Made by a program: the position numbers and the translations under genes. From NCBI GenBank assembly GCA_028023455.1, contig JAQFVV010000012.1:6362499-6426498 (forward strand): a DNA stretch of 64,000 nt, given 5' to 3'. The notes under the pieces were generated by a model, which was not told the DNA's origin, did not search any database, and worked only from the letters and a program-made list of their open reading frames with translations. Origin of the DNA: Epiperipatus broadwayi. Lineage: Eukaryota > Onychophora > Udeonychophora > Euonychophora > Peripatidae. Position 1 is the first letter of the stretch. Every line of letters starts with the position of its first letter. Shown piece by piece: positions 1 to 14,399 of this stretch.

Positions 1-153
1 ATAATTTTTAAAAAAAATTTAATATATAAATTTACACATACATTAGGTTTTTTAAATCTATCAAATTCATTAATTGATTTTATATCTGCATAAAATAATC
101 AACTGTAATCAATATCTTGTATCATTTTGGTAATTATTTAGCAATTAATATTG

Positions 154-254
154 GATCGATTAATTGAAAAATTCAAGACATCAATGTTAAAAGCTTCATT
201 CCTGATCGATTAATTGAAAAATTCAAGACATCAATGTTAAAAGCTTCATTCCTG
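154..254. repeat. 50-bp tandem duplication (2 copies)
   Basis: Two head-to-tail copies of a 50-bp unit starting GATCGATTAATTG and ending CTTCATTCCT, at 154-203 and 204-253. I see no mismatch between copies, so the duplication is recent or it is an assembly artefact. No coding content. Confidence 0.95.
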
Positions 255-2914
255 AAATGTTCTGATTTAAATTTCATTTCAACATATCATCTAATAATGG
301 TTCCTTGATATGTATTTTATTTAAAATAATTTTACTGTGTTATTTCTGATTATGATAATATCTCTGAATGCAACTATATGAGACACTGAAGAGTCAATAA
401 AAGTAAAACATTCATGACCCAGTTCATTAAAATAATCACAATTGGAAGAACTATTTTTAAGTGCATACTGCCTGGTCAATAACATTTTAAACATCTTACT
501 TCTTGATTGATAATTCCTCTTAGGTCCAATATCTGAACTTTTTTACCAGTATTTGAAAAAATTGTTACATTTTATATATATGATTCATCTGTTTGTAATT
601 GGGTTTGAATACTTTTTGACATGTAATATATCTTTGCTCACTAATTATTCCAGTTTTTTTCATCTTTTGAAAAACTTCAGAGTAAATGAACACAAATGCC
701 AAAGAACTATTTAACAACTGTAAAAAATTGATAGAATTTATGTGGTTAACTTTATATATAGTATTTGAATATTCAATTCAAAATTGTCAAACTACAAAAT
801 CATATATTTTATTTTATCATAATGGACATTTGTTGAATTCTAGTAAAATAACTGCTTTTATCAGATAACTCTTCATTTAAAATAGGATACACTAATGAAT
901 GGTTTATAACTTTAATAAAAATTTACAAATATAGTTTACTGAAAACTAAAGTAAAAGACATAACACTAATGCCTTTTGCACAAGCTTGAAATATGATTCA
1001 GTAAATAATTCATTATGTAGACAATTAAAGTTGCTATGAAAAAAGCTTATATAGGAAGTGTTTGATAAAATACAATGTGCAATATGTCATGAGATAAAAA
1101 GACAATGAAAGCATAAAGAAAAAAAGATGTCTAGATTTGTATAAGCTCAAATTTTTAGAATTACTATAAACTATTTAGTAATGCTATGCCCAGAGTAGAT
1201 TAGAGATTTTCCTTATGGAGAAATTAAGAGCCAATGTACTTATATCAACATACACTAATTCCATTTAATATATTTTTTGTTTGAAGATCATTATTACAAT
1301 TAAATGAAGTTCTTTTATTATTACTCATGTAAAGTCAGAGATTGTAATAAAATATGAACATACACAGAAAATAGAAATTGTTCAGAGGATTGTAAAGATA
1401 GTAGAAGTATATTTAAGGTAAAGAGATTAAACAGTTCTATAAAATATTATTAAAGTCCAAGAACATTATTTACATATAATGTATCTTATACAAGCTATAC
1501 AAGCTAATTGATTGATGCCAACTTTTTAGGAAAAAGTATTAAATGATGAATATTAGATGGAAGAATTATCAGATCAATGATAATAGCAATCATTCCAATC
1601 TTGAACTTAATGCATTGATTTCCATGTGATTTATTATAATAATACTTAAAGTTGTGATTAATAATTTATTAAGCGCATACTCATTACGTAAGACTATGCG
1701 CCTAGATGTGATAGTAGGGGCCTCTACAAATCTTAACACAAGATTAACGACTTTAAAAGACAATAGTTTTGGCTTAAATACTTGTTCAGCAATGTAGATC
1801 CTAACTTTATATCATAGCAGTTGAGGGAAATTAAATAGAGATGCAGTTTGATATTTCATCACTAATAATAATCTTGCTTTATTTTAAATGAGTTAATTTA
1901 TGTATTAATGGAATCTTGAATGAAATTCAGAAAATCATACATTATACAATTCTAAACAATTGACAACTATTAGAATATTTTTATTTTATTTAGAATTTTA
2001 CTAGTATAAACAGCTGCCGTTTTTTGTTGTTGTTACAATATTCAAATCTAGCATGGAATTAATGTATTAATCGTGTCTTGTTCATTATTATAAATAACAA
2101 GTATAATTTTTCCAAATGATTAATCCTTTAGTCATCAAAAGAAAATTATTATTCTAATATTACTACAAATGAAAAATAAAGATTGTTTATTTGTAAAAAA
2201 TAAATCATTTTTTCTTGAGATAATAAAAAGAGAAAAATAAATATGTTTTCATAGCAATAAAGAAAAATGCAGTAATTTTAATATTATTATTTCTTGAGGA
2301 ACTACTATTATTGAATAAACAAATACGAACACACTAGTAACTTACATGTATTACCAGCAATATTTTATTTTTTAAAATTATTATTGTTTATAATCTTAAT
2401 TTGTTTGTGTATTATAATTTTTTAATCAAGTTATATTATAATCATATGTTTATACATGTTAAAAATCATCTTTCTTGTTTATAGAAAAACTCCTACCATG
2501 TACATTATAATTGAAACACCCAGACTTATTATATACCTGTGTCTATATATGTAATATATAGAGTATATGAGCACATGATCCACCACTCTCCACACTATCT
2601 CATAACACTGATACACTTGAACACATATATGTTGAAAAGATAAATAATCACCAATATAAGTATTTCATGCTAAACCAGCAATCATCAGTTGGTCCAGATT
2701 ACCATCTCCACATATATATGCTATAAGTGCTCAGATATATTAAGATAGCTAAACCTCATACATTAATGGACAGGCTTCAATCTACTCCACACTCCAACTC
2801 TTCAACAGTCCATCCAATTGAAAATCTGATGATGTAATGCTCAAAGGCCAAGTAAATAAAATGTTGTAAATAAAGTATGACAGTGGCTAGCTCATGTAGA
2901 ACAAAATACCACCA
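255..2914. other. AT-rich stretch without recognisable gene
   Basis: Very A+T-rich sequence with homopolymer A/T runs. The only ORF near 60 codons (686-868) has no recognisable motif and a composition typical of translated AT-rich DNA. I see no repeat family member or RNA gene here. Confidence 0.6.
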
Positions 2915-2932
2915 AACATCACATGATCACCA
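2915..2932 (-). repeat. Short fragment matching hammerhead family 1 end module
   Basis: On the minus strand this reads TGGTGATCATGTGATGTT, matching the E-box end of the hammerhead-bearing family seen at 22333-22352 and 36852-36866. Only about 18 bases match, so it may be a relic or a coincidence; the same word also occurs at 58390-58406. Confidence 0.35.
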
Positions 2933-3093
2933 AAATACAAAATACAGTGGAAATCATAGCTTCATTATACTGTAGATTCTGTAAAAATAATATGGTTTAA
3001 AAATATGTTTTAAAAAAATCACAATGAAAGCTGATATTTATCATAAAATGTGTCGGTTTTAAAAGGATCATTATACTCAAAATATAAATAAGT

Positions 3094-3192
3094 ATGTGAT
3101 AATATGTTGGACTATTTCCATCATCTATCTTAAATAGTAATGTATAAAAAATTTAATGATAAATAATGGAAGTAGACCAACATATTATCACA
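3094..3192. repeat. Small inverted repeat (hairpin)
   Basis: Arms of about 27 bp around TATGTGATAATATGTTGG and its complement CCAACATATTATCACAT are separated by about 45 AT-rich bases. This could be a miniature inverted-repeat element; no target-site duplication is evident. Confidence 0.6.
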
Positions 3193-6100
3193 TCTAATAT
3201 ATCATCATCACAAACCTTCAGGCAAATATAAATATGTTACTATTTTAAAAAAAATAAATAAACAAAGCATTGTAACAAATTGTGTGCCTTTTGGGGAATA
3301 AAAGATTAACATAGGCTAAAGCACACTCTGTTTAAGAACCTACTTTCAGATTATCTTCAGGCAGGGAGTTTAATATACATATATTTAAAATATTACCAAT
3401 ATTTTGGCAGCTTTGTGATAAATGCATATATGCAAGTACATATATATATATTGTAGCCCTTGGATTTATCCAAGACTCCAGTTTTGGAGTTAAATAAGCA
3501 AAATAGGGTTCAATAAAAATTTTCCTCATAATGTATGTATTTTTTTTTCTTTAATAAGAAAAATTTTAGCCAAGACTAAGTTCGAACCCATATTTATAAG
3601 GATTGCATACGTTTGACTTAGTAAGCAATATGAAAATTTATTATTAAGATATTTCTAACCAAAATATTATTTATTTTAATTTGTGGGTCAAGTTAATATT
3701 AAAAACATATTTAGAAAAGCAAGATTTATACATTAGTTAATAGGTTGACTGAGAAGAGGGAGGAGATGTGTGACTTAAAACTACATTAGATAGTGAAAAT
3801 GAAGGGTCATTATTTTATACTAAGTTAGAAATAAATAATTCATGAGAGTAAATGAAAAAAAATAGTTGTAATAGATAAAGATTAAAGTATGAAATCGGTC
3901 AATTAAAGAAATATATACATGTGATGCATGTGTGTGTATTTAATCTGATTATGGATTTTTGATTGTAAAGTGCATAATTAATACTCATTTCTTATCATTT
4001 TGTAAGGAAATCTAAAAAAAAAGAAATTAAAGCATTTTAATTGTTTATTATTTGCAGCCAAAATTTAATTCAAAGTCTGGGTTTGAAACTGGGCTGCAAA
4101 ATATATTTTGTCTCATTATTTAATGGAAAAATAAAAAGGGTAAAGATAACTGTTCTGTTATTTACTTTTAATGTGAGTTTCATGGGTGTTATATTACTCA
4201 GCCAATTATCAGAGGCATTTGAATGATATAAATTTCACCAAAGAATTTAAGTGTACAATTAACAATGATGGTCTGTTGAATTTAAAATTAATTGGCAATT
4301 ATATTTGTTGAAGGTACAATTAATTGTTAATCATCTGATAGAATACAGATGTGAATTTGGCATGGTTTTTTCTAAAAGAGGAAAAGGTTAAAAATAACCA
4401 GAGAAAAGGGAACAAGTCAATTAATTAAAAAAAGAGAATGACCAGATGGCATTCTCTATAAAAATCTCTGTTGTTTAGCAGAGAGGGGGCTATTCTATTT
4501 TGAAACTTTCTGTTTGCAAGTTTTTCTTTCATTGACTTAGAGAAAAACTGTGCTATAAAATTTAAAATCGTTTATTGTTACTTTTTTGTCTCTTAAGAAT
4601 AACTTTGCTAAATTTAACATTGTATTAAGAAAAGACAATGTGTATTGAATAAATTTTAAATGGTCACACATTTTTAATCTCCAGAAGTTAACCAGTGGTC
4701 ATGATTGTATCAGAAAATAGTAGAATTTAAAACCTAGAAGTTTGATATCGTATATATAAGTCAATTTAAATATAAAATGAATTCAAAAATGGAAAAAGAC
4801 AATCAGAAATGGACATATATCTTGAAAAAGTTAAACGAATGCTGTTTAACTGTATTCTCCATAAAATTAAAAAGTTTAACAGTAATCTGCATAGAATTGG
4901 AAATGATAAATATGGTTCAGCAAAATAAAAATTGTATGTCTGATGGCAGAGGAATCAAAACCCATCAAAAGAACTTTTTGATACATGGACTCATGTGCTC
5001 TTATAAACTAATTAAGGAGGAATGGAAAAAGAAAAAATGGAAACCAGGAACTTGGAGGACACTGGCCAAAGAACTCTATATAAGTGTAATTTTTTTTTGT
5101 ATTATTCGCTATTTATGTGTGTAGGACATTTACTCTAGAAAAAAAATTATTTCTTTGTAGTGTATCATGTATATCTATTTTAAAATTAATACATGTTGTA
5201 ATTATAATTGTATTATATTGGGGATAGAGCTATTGATATTAACTGATTTTGAGTATGTTTATTTTAAATGCTTTTGCTATTATTGTCATTTTGGGGGTAG
5301 GTGAAATTGATATCATGTCGTTCTGATGTGCCTTATTTAAAATGCTTTACAAACAATTTTAAAAAAAATACTTAGAGATATTATTATTAGTATCAGAAGT
5401 TATTGTCAAATGCTTAGACTTATAAAATTGCTTGACTATTGAGCTAAAACATCATCATTTTCTTATAAAAGTGCATGGAAATAGTTTTAAAATTTTAATA
5501 CACATTTCTTATTGTTTATTATTATTGTTATCATAGATTTAAGGCCAGAAACAAGCTGATTAATGCTTGGAAAATTTATGGGCTCATATTCCAGTGCACT
5601 AATTCGCAAGAATATTGAAGATATGAAAGTTTTACTTGTAGAATTTGATGTTTTGATCTGTATGTATGTGGATAGACAAAAGTCTCCACAAAGCCAGTGA
5701 AGTCTAGCTCACTAAGATATTTATGCTATATTCATAAAGTATTTGAACCTAGTGGAAGAGTTTTCCCACTTGATTATTCTCTACACCGTAAGAAGGTTTC
5801 TTATTTTGATGGCCAGAGGCAATAGGTATACCTATGTTCTTTTGTATGACTAGCGATAAAAATCCTAGCATATATTAACCTTAGTGAAAAGGTTCTCTCT
5901 TACTTGGGTCACTGCCTGTCTTTTATTAATGTTTGATATTCCTTACAAGTGTATGAAAGATAGCCATGATAAGCATTATTTATAAATGTCAGATACAAGG
6001 TCGCAAACTCAATTTAATGTCAGGATGGTTGCAGATAATGTGTGTGCGATTGGTGTACTTAAATATTGTTTTGTTGATTTAATTTTATCAATTCGAGCCA

Positions 6101-8286
6101 AAAGTAATAAAGGTAATAAAATGTGAAATTAAGGGTTAAATAAAATCTAAGAATGTTTAAGCGTAAGCAATGCGTATATGAAATTATTTAATAAATGTTT
6201 CCACAGCCAGATGAGAACTTCGCTGAAAAGGCAATATTGTTAAAATATTATTATGTCATAAGAACATGAGTATAGAGTGCATGCACTATGATGATGATTG
6301 ATCTTGATGCTGAGTTGTTCGCATTGACTTAGTCTCACTATTCATAGGATATCTCTAGTGTAAAGATTAGGGCAAAAGAAGGTTTGATCAGGATGACAGG
6401 ATAAGATTAAGCAATTTGCGAAGGAGTATTAATTGTAAAAAAAAAAAAATCATTAAATAAAATTATTAAATTTAATTAGGGGAGAAATTAGCTCTAAAGC
6501 AAATCAGTAATAAAAGAGAAAGCACTGAAACGGGAAGAAATTGGTATTCACTGTATCTAAGATAAAATGAAAGCGTAAATATAATGTATATGTTTATGTA
6601 TGGAATTGTAGTTTGTCCAATAAAATTTGTTATTTGTTTTAAATAAAATTTGCATATGTCTCAATGTTTTTGTGGGTTATTATTATCTAGATATTTCCAA
6701 TCCAATCATACATCAATATATTATTAGTAATATTTGAATTATCATGTACGTAAATAATATCCGTAAAATTATTTAAAATGGTTAATTTCAGATACTTAGA
6801 ATTACCAAATAATTTAATATAGTTAAAATGTAAACTGTGAATAGAGATAGTTATTGAGTGATAGCGAGTGCAGGGGTGGGCATAAAATCCTTTCTCCATC
6901 CGTTGTATTCAAACACCTCTCTAGATGCATTTTTTTATAATTTTGTTATAATTATGAATAAGTTTATAATGTATTTCTAAAAGATTTAATAAGCTTAAAT
7001 TATTCCGAGCTTTAATGTAAATAGATATTAAACTGCATTAATGACAACCAATATCACCTTGGAGGCGATCAGGAGAGGAGTGTTGATCACCAATAATCTA
7101 TTGCAGCTTATTTGATTTCCACACCTAATTATTCTAGAAACCCTGAGAAGATATTATAAGGGGAATGAGCTAGCAAAATTTTAAATTTTAATAGTCCAAT
7201 AAATAATAGTGTAATAGACATATGGATGTGAAGTTGATGGAGGGTGGATCAGGAAGGTGGAAATGGATATAGAACTTTGTAATTAGAATAAAATTTAATT
7301 GTAGCTTTAATCATAGTGAATGGGGAGTGCACTGAGAATAACCAAGAATTCCTATAGATATTAATATTATCGATTTTTAACGCATTCTCAATGTTCTCTA
7401 AATCGATTATGTATTAAGCCATTCATGAAATATTATTACTAAGAGTATTGAATTGAGATTTAACCTTTATATTTTATTAAAGTTGCAATTTGGTGCCCTG
7501 GCAATTAAGCTTATAGATGTTCTGTACCATCATCATCATCCCAGTAGGCTTCAGAAATAGTGTCAGCTGGGAATGATGAAGTATCCATCGATCCATCCTT
7601 AAAATGTTATAATTGGCATGCAACTGAACTGCAAGTGTTTAAATGCATATAGATTTAAATATAGTACAATTAATCCATAGCGTGGATGTGCGACCATTTG
7701 AATAAAATGTCTCATTTATTAGAATAAAGTTATAATTAGCTTAAATTATCCAATAATATATGTGATATTTGTAAGCTCTCCCAATCATTTTAGTTCTATT
7801 TGAAATCCAATGTGGATGACCGATCGAGAGATTGCAAAATGCGTTTTATGTTAATTTAATAAGTTTTTATAAAGTTAACAAAATAAAGACTAACTTTTCA
7901 TTTGTTAGAATTGATTTTTATTTAATACCAATTGGCTTGTAACGTGGTCGCATGAAGGAGATTATACATTGTACTTGAGAAATTATTTAATTAATTATAC
8001 ATTACAAGTGTTTGATTTATACATAATGAAATCATTTTCAGTTAGATTTGGCTACAACGTGGATGCTATAAAATAAGTTATAGCTGGAACATTAACCCCT
8101 ATCCACTATTGAACGTGTAAATAATCGATTAGTTAGAATATATATTATTTTTAACATTCTTAAAACAATAGTTTCTTTATAAAACTATTTTTATTCTAAT
8201 GGCCTAATAATATTTTATTAAGATACTTGTAAGGAATGTTTACCAGGATCTGAAATCCCAAGATTCCCATTTGATTTTGGCTGCAC
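3193..8286. other. Gene-free AT-rich stretch
   Basis: No coding region is supported. The longest ORF (4777-5124, 115 codons, +) is lysine-rich, resembles no family I know and lies in sequence of the same base composition as its surroundings. Around 3560-3640 the minus strand has a tRNA box-B-like GGGTTCGAAC followed by a T/A-rich tail, which may be an old tRNA-derived SINE, but I could not draw a cloverleaf. The less AT-rich patches at 5690-6060 and 7020-7260 may be old repeats; I cannot name them. Confidence 0.5.
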
Positions 8287-8372
8287 GATTATCCTAGGAA
8301 ATTTTCTTAATCCCAGTCTGAATTACTAAAATCAATAATCAATACTTACAGTCTTACACACACATTATATAT
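8287..8372 (+). repeat. Dispersed direct repeat, copy 1
   Basis: About 86 bp from GATTATCCTAGG through CTTACACACACATTATATAT, repeated almost exactly at 10662-10747 in the same orientation with about two substitutions. Both copies end in a TA-rich run. Family unknown. A CTAGGGA-like end also occurs in reverse near 13221, so it could be related to the terminal sequence of the intervening hAT element, but this is weak. Confidence 0.8.
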
Positions 8373-10606
8373 GTATATATTATAATGTTTGGGGAAAATT
8401 GGAGTCTTACCATATCTGCTGTACAAGGATGCCACCAGGCCATTCGAACCTGGAAAATTTATATAGTAGGCAGATATGCATTGTTAAAAATCCAACATTT
8501 ATTTTATATTGACTGTTAGCCTAGAGATGCAGAGATTTGTAAAAAAACTTCTTAAAAATATATTTTTAATATTAAAAAAATAAAATAAGCCACTGCCAGT
8601 AATAACACACAAAAAACATTTATTAACGCATATATATAAATATTTAAAATTGAGGAATCAATTTAAACTTTACTTTATTTTTTAAATTTAAATTATTATT
8701 TAAGACAGTCCACACAGATGGACATTTTAATAATATTTTTACTTTAGAATGTTGAGTATAGATAGGCTACATAGATTACTCAGTTAAAAACTTTTCAAAA
8801 TCAATCATTCAATCTCAGACTAAAAGTTTGCAGCCAACCCAACGCCTGCTTCCAGATATATAGACACAACCAATGCAATATGAAGATGCTAACATAAAAT
8901 TATGCTGTTGCCTGCAGCATGATATTATTTGAAGGACATGATTCTTGTCCAGTACAGGAATGTGCATCAATCTGGCGAAGGAATCATGTATATAAAATAT
9001 TAAAGAGAAATGCTGATGTATAGATGGGAGAGCAGTCTATTTTGCCGACTTATAATCCAAGTCCATAGAGCTAAAAGAGGTCAATGTCATGGGAAATACT
9101 TCACATCCATTTCAATGCAATGACTACATCTTTGGGGTCATGCATTCAGTTGGCACATTGCCCTGTATGCTAACACACTTCACATTACATTGATATCAAC
9201 ATCCATATATCCCTCCACCAACATTGACACAACTACAAAATAAATAATCTGAAATCAAAACCCCTTTAAACTAACATACACTTAAATGAATCTAAGCAGC
9301 CATTTACACCCAACATAAATTTAAGTCAATTTAATAATTTAATTTATTCTTAAAAAAAAAAAATTAGTTTAAGGTATTTAACTTATTGTAAAATCACACA
9401 TTGTATTTAACTTATTTTTACATCAAATAATATATTTGACCTATTTTTAAAATACAATAATAATGCACAAATAATGATACGTGTTCGATTTTATCTTTAA
9501 ATTTAGGTTTGCAAACACAAACTCATATCCTATTACAAACAGATCTTATACTAAGTATAAATAAAAAAATATAATACATATTTTAAAAAGATTACATTTA
9601 AATTTTAGATAAGACTTTTAAAATTGCAAAGTTTATAAAATATAAAGTTTAGATTTCATCAGAAGAGAAAGTCTATAGTTCATATTTAAAGAAGCTAAAG
9701 TTCGGAGATTTTAAATTAAAGAGAGTTAATAGTTCATTTTTATCATTTATAATTCATAGTTTACTTTCTCCAGGTTTGTTCCTTCACGATGAAAATCTGA
9801 GTTTACTCAAGGGCCATTTCTTGTGGATGATGACAATTTATGAAGATTTATAATGCTTTATGAAGATGGTTCCAGTGGTTCAATCCTTGGATACATGGAG
9901 ATGAAAGCTGCCTCCGGCCGAACTGAGAGAAGTGTGATTAAACAGATTACATTTTTGGTAATGGCTACAATAACTCTTTAAGTTTCTTTTCTTTTTAGCA
10001 ATGACAAATGAATTTAAAAATTCTAATCTTCTAATTCTTTTGAATTTCTCCTTTTATAGTCCTGAAGCGTCTTATCTAAGAATGCTTGGATCCAGCTGAC
10101 ATATTTCATATATGTATTTCATTGGTTCATTAGTTCTGTGGTTAAGTATATTTTTCCTCTATGGTCTGTGTATATATCTTGGGTGGGAAAAGCAAGTCTT
10201 TTGTTTCTATCTCTTAATTCTTATCTATTTTGTAATATTTTTAATGATCATTTTGCCATAAGGACCCGTTTGTAATTTTATTTTTGTTAAAAACTATCTT
10301 CGTTATTTTTAAGATTAAAAGGTTTTTATTATATTTATTTTAAGATTAGAATCTTTGCTTCAATTCTATAAATTTTTTAAGCTTATTTTATTTCAATATT
10401 TAAATAAAACTTATTAATAAATTAATAACTCATTATTTGTGCATTTTGAATGTCTGTGCTTTTAACTCGTTATTAAATATCTACAAAAAAAAATTTAAGT
10501 ACCAAAATTTAAATGTAACATATATATATTGAATGTATAGAAAATTTTAAACTTTATTTAAACTTTTCAAATACAAACAACTTGTTAGTAATAACACACA
10601 AATAGA
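8373..10606. other. AT-rich stretch with one less AT-rich patch
   Basis: No ORF of note. The patch at about 9770-9960 is more balanced in composition (it contains GCTGCCTCCGGCC) and may be part of an old retroelement, but no protein motif, primer-binding site or terminal repeat could be assigned. Confidence 0.4.
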
Positions 10607-10638
10607 CAATACAGGTTAGTAATTACTAACCTGTATTG
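10607..10638. repeat. Perfect 32-bp palindrome
   Basis: The half-site CAATACAGGTTAGTAA is followed directly by its exact reverse complement, with no loop. It lies 24 bp upstream of the second copy of the 8287 repeat and may mark the junction of an inverted duplication. Confidence 0.9.
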
Positions 10639-10661
10639 AACATATATATATATCCCGTTAT

Positions 10662-10747
10662 GATTATCCTAGGGAATTTTCTTAATCCCAATCTGAATTA
10701 CTAAAATCAATAATCAATACTTACAGTCTTACACACACATTATATAT
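10662..10747 (+). repeat. Dispersed direct repeat, copy 2
   Basis: Second copy of the repeat at 8287-8372, ending in a longer (TA)n run to about 10761. Confidence 0.8.
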
Positions 10748-11073
10748 ATATATATATATATACATATGACCATCATGCATTGGCAAGATAGTTTTTTTCA
10801 TAATTTGAGATCATCTGCAATAAAGATGTGTATTACTTTATTTTAGAAAAATATTTTTCATACATTTTATTTGCAATATATATATAACAGAAAACAAAAG
10901 GCAATCTCTTTCTTACATATCTCTAGAATGTCATCATCATCATTTCTTGAGTCTTGACTTGAGATTCCTCTCAACTGAGTTGACTCAAACTCTTGTACAC
11001 ATGTCATTTTTCCTTGAAAGATCCTTTTGCCATTAAGATGCTTTCCATATATATATATTAATATTTTGTGATA

Positions 11074-12967
11074 ATGGAGAGATCAGAAATATTCATCTGG
11101 CAATACTTCATTAAATATAATAATAATGAAGAAGCAAAGTGTAGTCATTGTGGTGCAATGCTCAAGTGTAGAAGTTTTTTTTTAAAAGTGGCTTGCTTCA
11201 ATATTTACAAACTAAACATTCTATTGAGAAGCCTACATTGACAAATGATTGTAACCTCAAATGTTCTGCATGGAATAAATCTGTAGAAAGCTGTTCAAAA
11301 TGTTTCAAAAGTGTTCTTTCTCAGCCAATATTGTTTAGTTTTTTAAAGAAAGGCATAAAAGAAGAAATCATTGCAAAGATTGTAGCTGCAGATGGATTTT
11401 CTATCAGTGACATATATAAAAGTGAAGTTATTCAGCAAGCATTCAGGGGGAAAAGGTTTGCAAAATCTTAATTATGTTATGCAATTAGCAATATAAATAA
11501 TATAATATTATAAAAAAAAATACAATAAAAAAAATTGAACAATCTTTAAAAAATGGTGATTCAACCTTTTTTTTGGATGAATATCCATCCCTTAAAAACA
11601 AACATTATTTAAATATCAATGTTCATCAAGATAAATATAAATTTTGAAATGATTGCCATTAATAGTAGAATAAATGCCAAGAAAATGGTTGAAAAAGTAA
11701 AACTGAAATTATTGTAGTTTAAATTATCAACAGAAAATCCTATAGTTACATGCATAACAGATAGGATGAATGTTATAGAGAAATTTTGACACTTGATAGA
11801 GTGTGAACATAAACTTTGCTATGCCCATGGTATACACCTTGCAATATACATAGTTTTACACAAGAAACAACATGATTCCAAAGTTGTAATTCAGGTAGAA
11901 ACAACTGAACACAGTGGGGAAGGTTTAGAAGAGGATGAAATGGAAAATTACACTTCAAATATAAGGTTTGAAAACAATCCTGATATGGAACAAAAGTGTG
12001 ATGTCAGAGATGACCTATTTTCCAGTGAATTAAACATAGCTAATATCATTAATAAAGTTACAATGATTGTGAAAATGGTTTGAAAGTCTCCCCTGAAAAA
12101 TTATACTCTTCAGAATTATAAAACTAAGTGGAACAGTTTAGTAAACATGTTAGAACAATTTTACAGTTAAAATCACAAATTAAAAAAACAATGATTGATT
12201 ATAATATAAAAAATTCAATATGTGAAGCAGAGTATATAGCTCTTAATGACTTGTGCATGTATTGAAACCTGTCAAAATCATATCACAAAAACTTTTCAGT
12301 CATAACAGGACACTTTTTATTGCAGAGGAATTTTTTTCTTTCATCATACAATAATTTTCTGAACAAAATGTCTATTGTTTTGAGAATATTTCATGAAGCA
12401 TTAATTTTGAAAATAAACAAGAGAAGACAAAAAGCTTTGGTTGAATTAAAAAGTGGAAAAAATTATTATAAACAAAAGAAAAAAATAGTAGAAACCAAGT
12501 TGCAAACATTTCCAAGTAAGTCAATCTTATTGGTTACAGCAAAATAAATAATAACTTGTCTTGAGTTTTCTTCTTCTGAAGCATTGCAGTAAGATTTGTC
12601 ACACTCACATATCAACTCTGAGGAAAAAGATGACACTGAGAGCAAAAGATAGCAGATGCTTTGTGAGAAATTGGCATATCAAATCAAAAAACAAACTGAA
12701 TGCATTTCTAAAAACCTTCAACATGAAGCTGAAGGTTAATCACTTGCAAAGAATATATCCAAGAAGTTCAAAATCTTTGAGGCAACTGGTGAAAAAACAA
12801 CAAATGGAATAAAATTAATGGATACTATTGAATCCATATCATCAACAAATGCAGAAGCTGAAAGATTTTTTGGGTTGCAAGACTATTTATAACCAGACCT
12901 AGTGATAATAGTTGTAAATTGCCTGTGTTTCTTACGTCCATATTACATGACAATTGCCAAATCAGCT
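11074..12967 (+). pseudogene. Decayed hAT transposase with BED zinc finger (ZBED-like)
   Basis: This is a remnant of a cut-and-paste hAT transposase of the kind related to animal ZBED proteins. Pieces appear in the expected order across several frames. A start ATG at 11074 leads into a BED finger (CSHCGAMLKC, then LLQYLQTKH supplying the histidine). Next come a hinge segment with FLKKGIKEE and VAADGFS (to 11471) and a mid-domain piece CYAHGIHLAIYIVLHKK (11818-11868). The hAT C-terminal dimerisation motif follows near 12837-12945 as SSTNAEAERFFGLQDYL and then CLCFLRPYY. Many stops and frameshifts separate the pieces, so no active protein is made. In the family the BED domain binds the terminal repeats and an RNase H-like DDE domain cuts DNA; I could not place the catalytic residues. 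Terminal inverted repeats and an 8-bp target duplication were not found convincingly. Confidence 0.88.
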
Positions 12968-14399
12968 TAAAAATAAACTAAAGTGAAATTTTTTTTTTAA
13001 CAATGTAGTCACGAATTTGCCATGGTTTAAAAAGAAAATGTTAATTTTCTGAAAAGTAAGTTTTGAATTTATTTTAATTTGTAGTTTATATATATATAAA
13101 TGAATAAAATGCTGTGAATTTTTCAGTTTTAATTTCACCTACAATAATCTCAGGAAAAGAACATTTTTTAATCCTGAAATTCCAGGATTACCAAACTCCA
13201 GGAAAAAGTGAATCCCTAGACAATTGTCATAGGTTGTCCTAAATTAAAATTAGTATTTTTATCAATGGCTTGAAGTTTTTTTTAATGTATTTTCTGGTGA
13301 AATCTTTTAAACTATATGATAGATGTGTGGAAATTTTTAATTTTGTTTATATATTATTAATATTTATATTTTTTAAATTTTATTTTCTATTTTTAGTAAA
13401 AAAAATATGTATTTTTCCAAAGAGAAATCTAATTAACTTTCATATTTTTTTATTATTATCACATCAACACAAATTCAAATAGAAAGTGTATTTTCATTTA
13501 TAAAGCTGGCGTTTTTAATTGAAAATAGTTTTGTTTTCTAATCAATCTTTAAAAAAATTTAATCAAAATTTTTAATAAAATAATCTATTAAATCATAAAT
13601 AAATAAAATATTGTTAAAAAAATAATTTATATATACATGTTTACCTTAGATGAGAAAGGTCTTATGGAATAATGATTACTGCATTTGTTTACTATGATAA
13701 CAATCTGGGATTCGATCTAGTCCAGGTGAGTGTACAAATTTAACCTTCTTCCAAATAGCTTCAATTTTTTTCTTCAAGTCATCAGGTGACATCCATGACA
13801 TCCATGTCAATGAAAGGATATTTAGACATTCAAATCTATAGAAAAAAATAAGTATTCATAATTGGAAATTAGCCTGCATGGTGATTCCTGAGAGTAATGT
13901 CTTCACTTTGTTCTTTAGGATAGGTTTTTATTCTATAATAAACTATTTAAAAGTATTATGCATATAGCTGCAAAAAAGAAGTTGCTATCAAATGAAAGAA
14001 CTCTCTTTGTTTATTTTTGAGACCTTAAAGGAAACAAGTAGTGAAAATTACTAATGACTATTCTATATTAATTATTTCATTGTAGTTACTAATAGTATCT
14101 AAAATTATTTATATAATAAAAAAAAACTGTGCTGCTCTTAATATATCAGTCAGCAAGATGAGTTTACTATATTTTATCTACAAGATCAAAAAGACCATGA
14201 TTTTAATCTCAATTGCTTGATAGTTTTTTTAAGGCAACTGTGTGTGAATGTTTTTTTTAAAATAAATGTTTACAATCATGACTGACAGACAAAAATGTAA
14301 TATGGTACTTAGTCCAAGATCACAAGCAAAAGGCAATGGTTGGCTGCTAAAGGCAGAGACTGGCAATAATTTTCTTAATATGGAACCAAACTCCCATTG
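12968..14399. other. AT-rich stretch between hAT and RTE remnants
   Basis: The segment at 13150-13225 (TTCCAGGATT and nearby) may be the 3' non-coding end of the hAT element. The rest is AT-rich and has no recognised protein similarity; the 70-codon ORF at 13270 is Phe/Leu-rich translation of T-rich DNA. Confidence 0.4.

Noticed and set aside
4777-5124. 115-codon ORF as a possible small gene
   Set aside because: No domain, no conserved motif, same composition as flanking non-coding DNA, and no splice or promoter context that I can support.
11773-11958. Minus-strand ORF opposite the hAT remnant
   Set aside because: Shadow of the transposase mid-domain on the other strand.
10669-13221. hAT terminal inverted repeats beginning CTAGGGA
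   Set aside because: Only about 7 bases match at the two ends, no 8-bp target duplication flanks them, and the left sequence also occurs at 8287 with the same outer flank.
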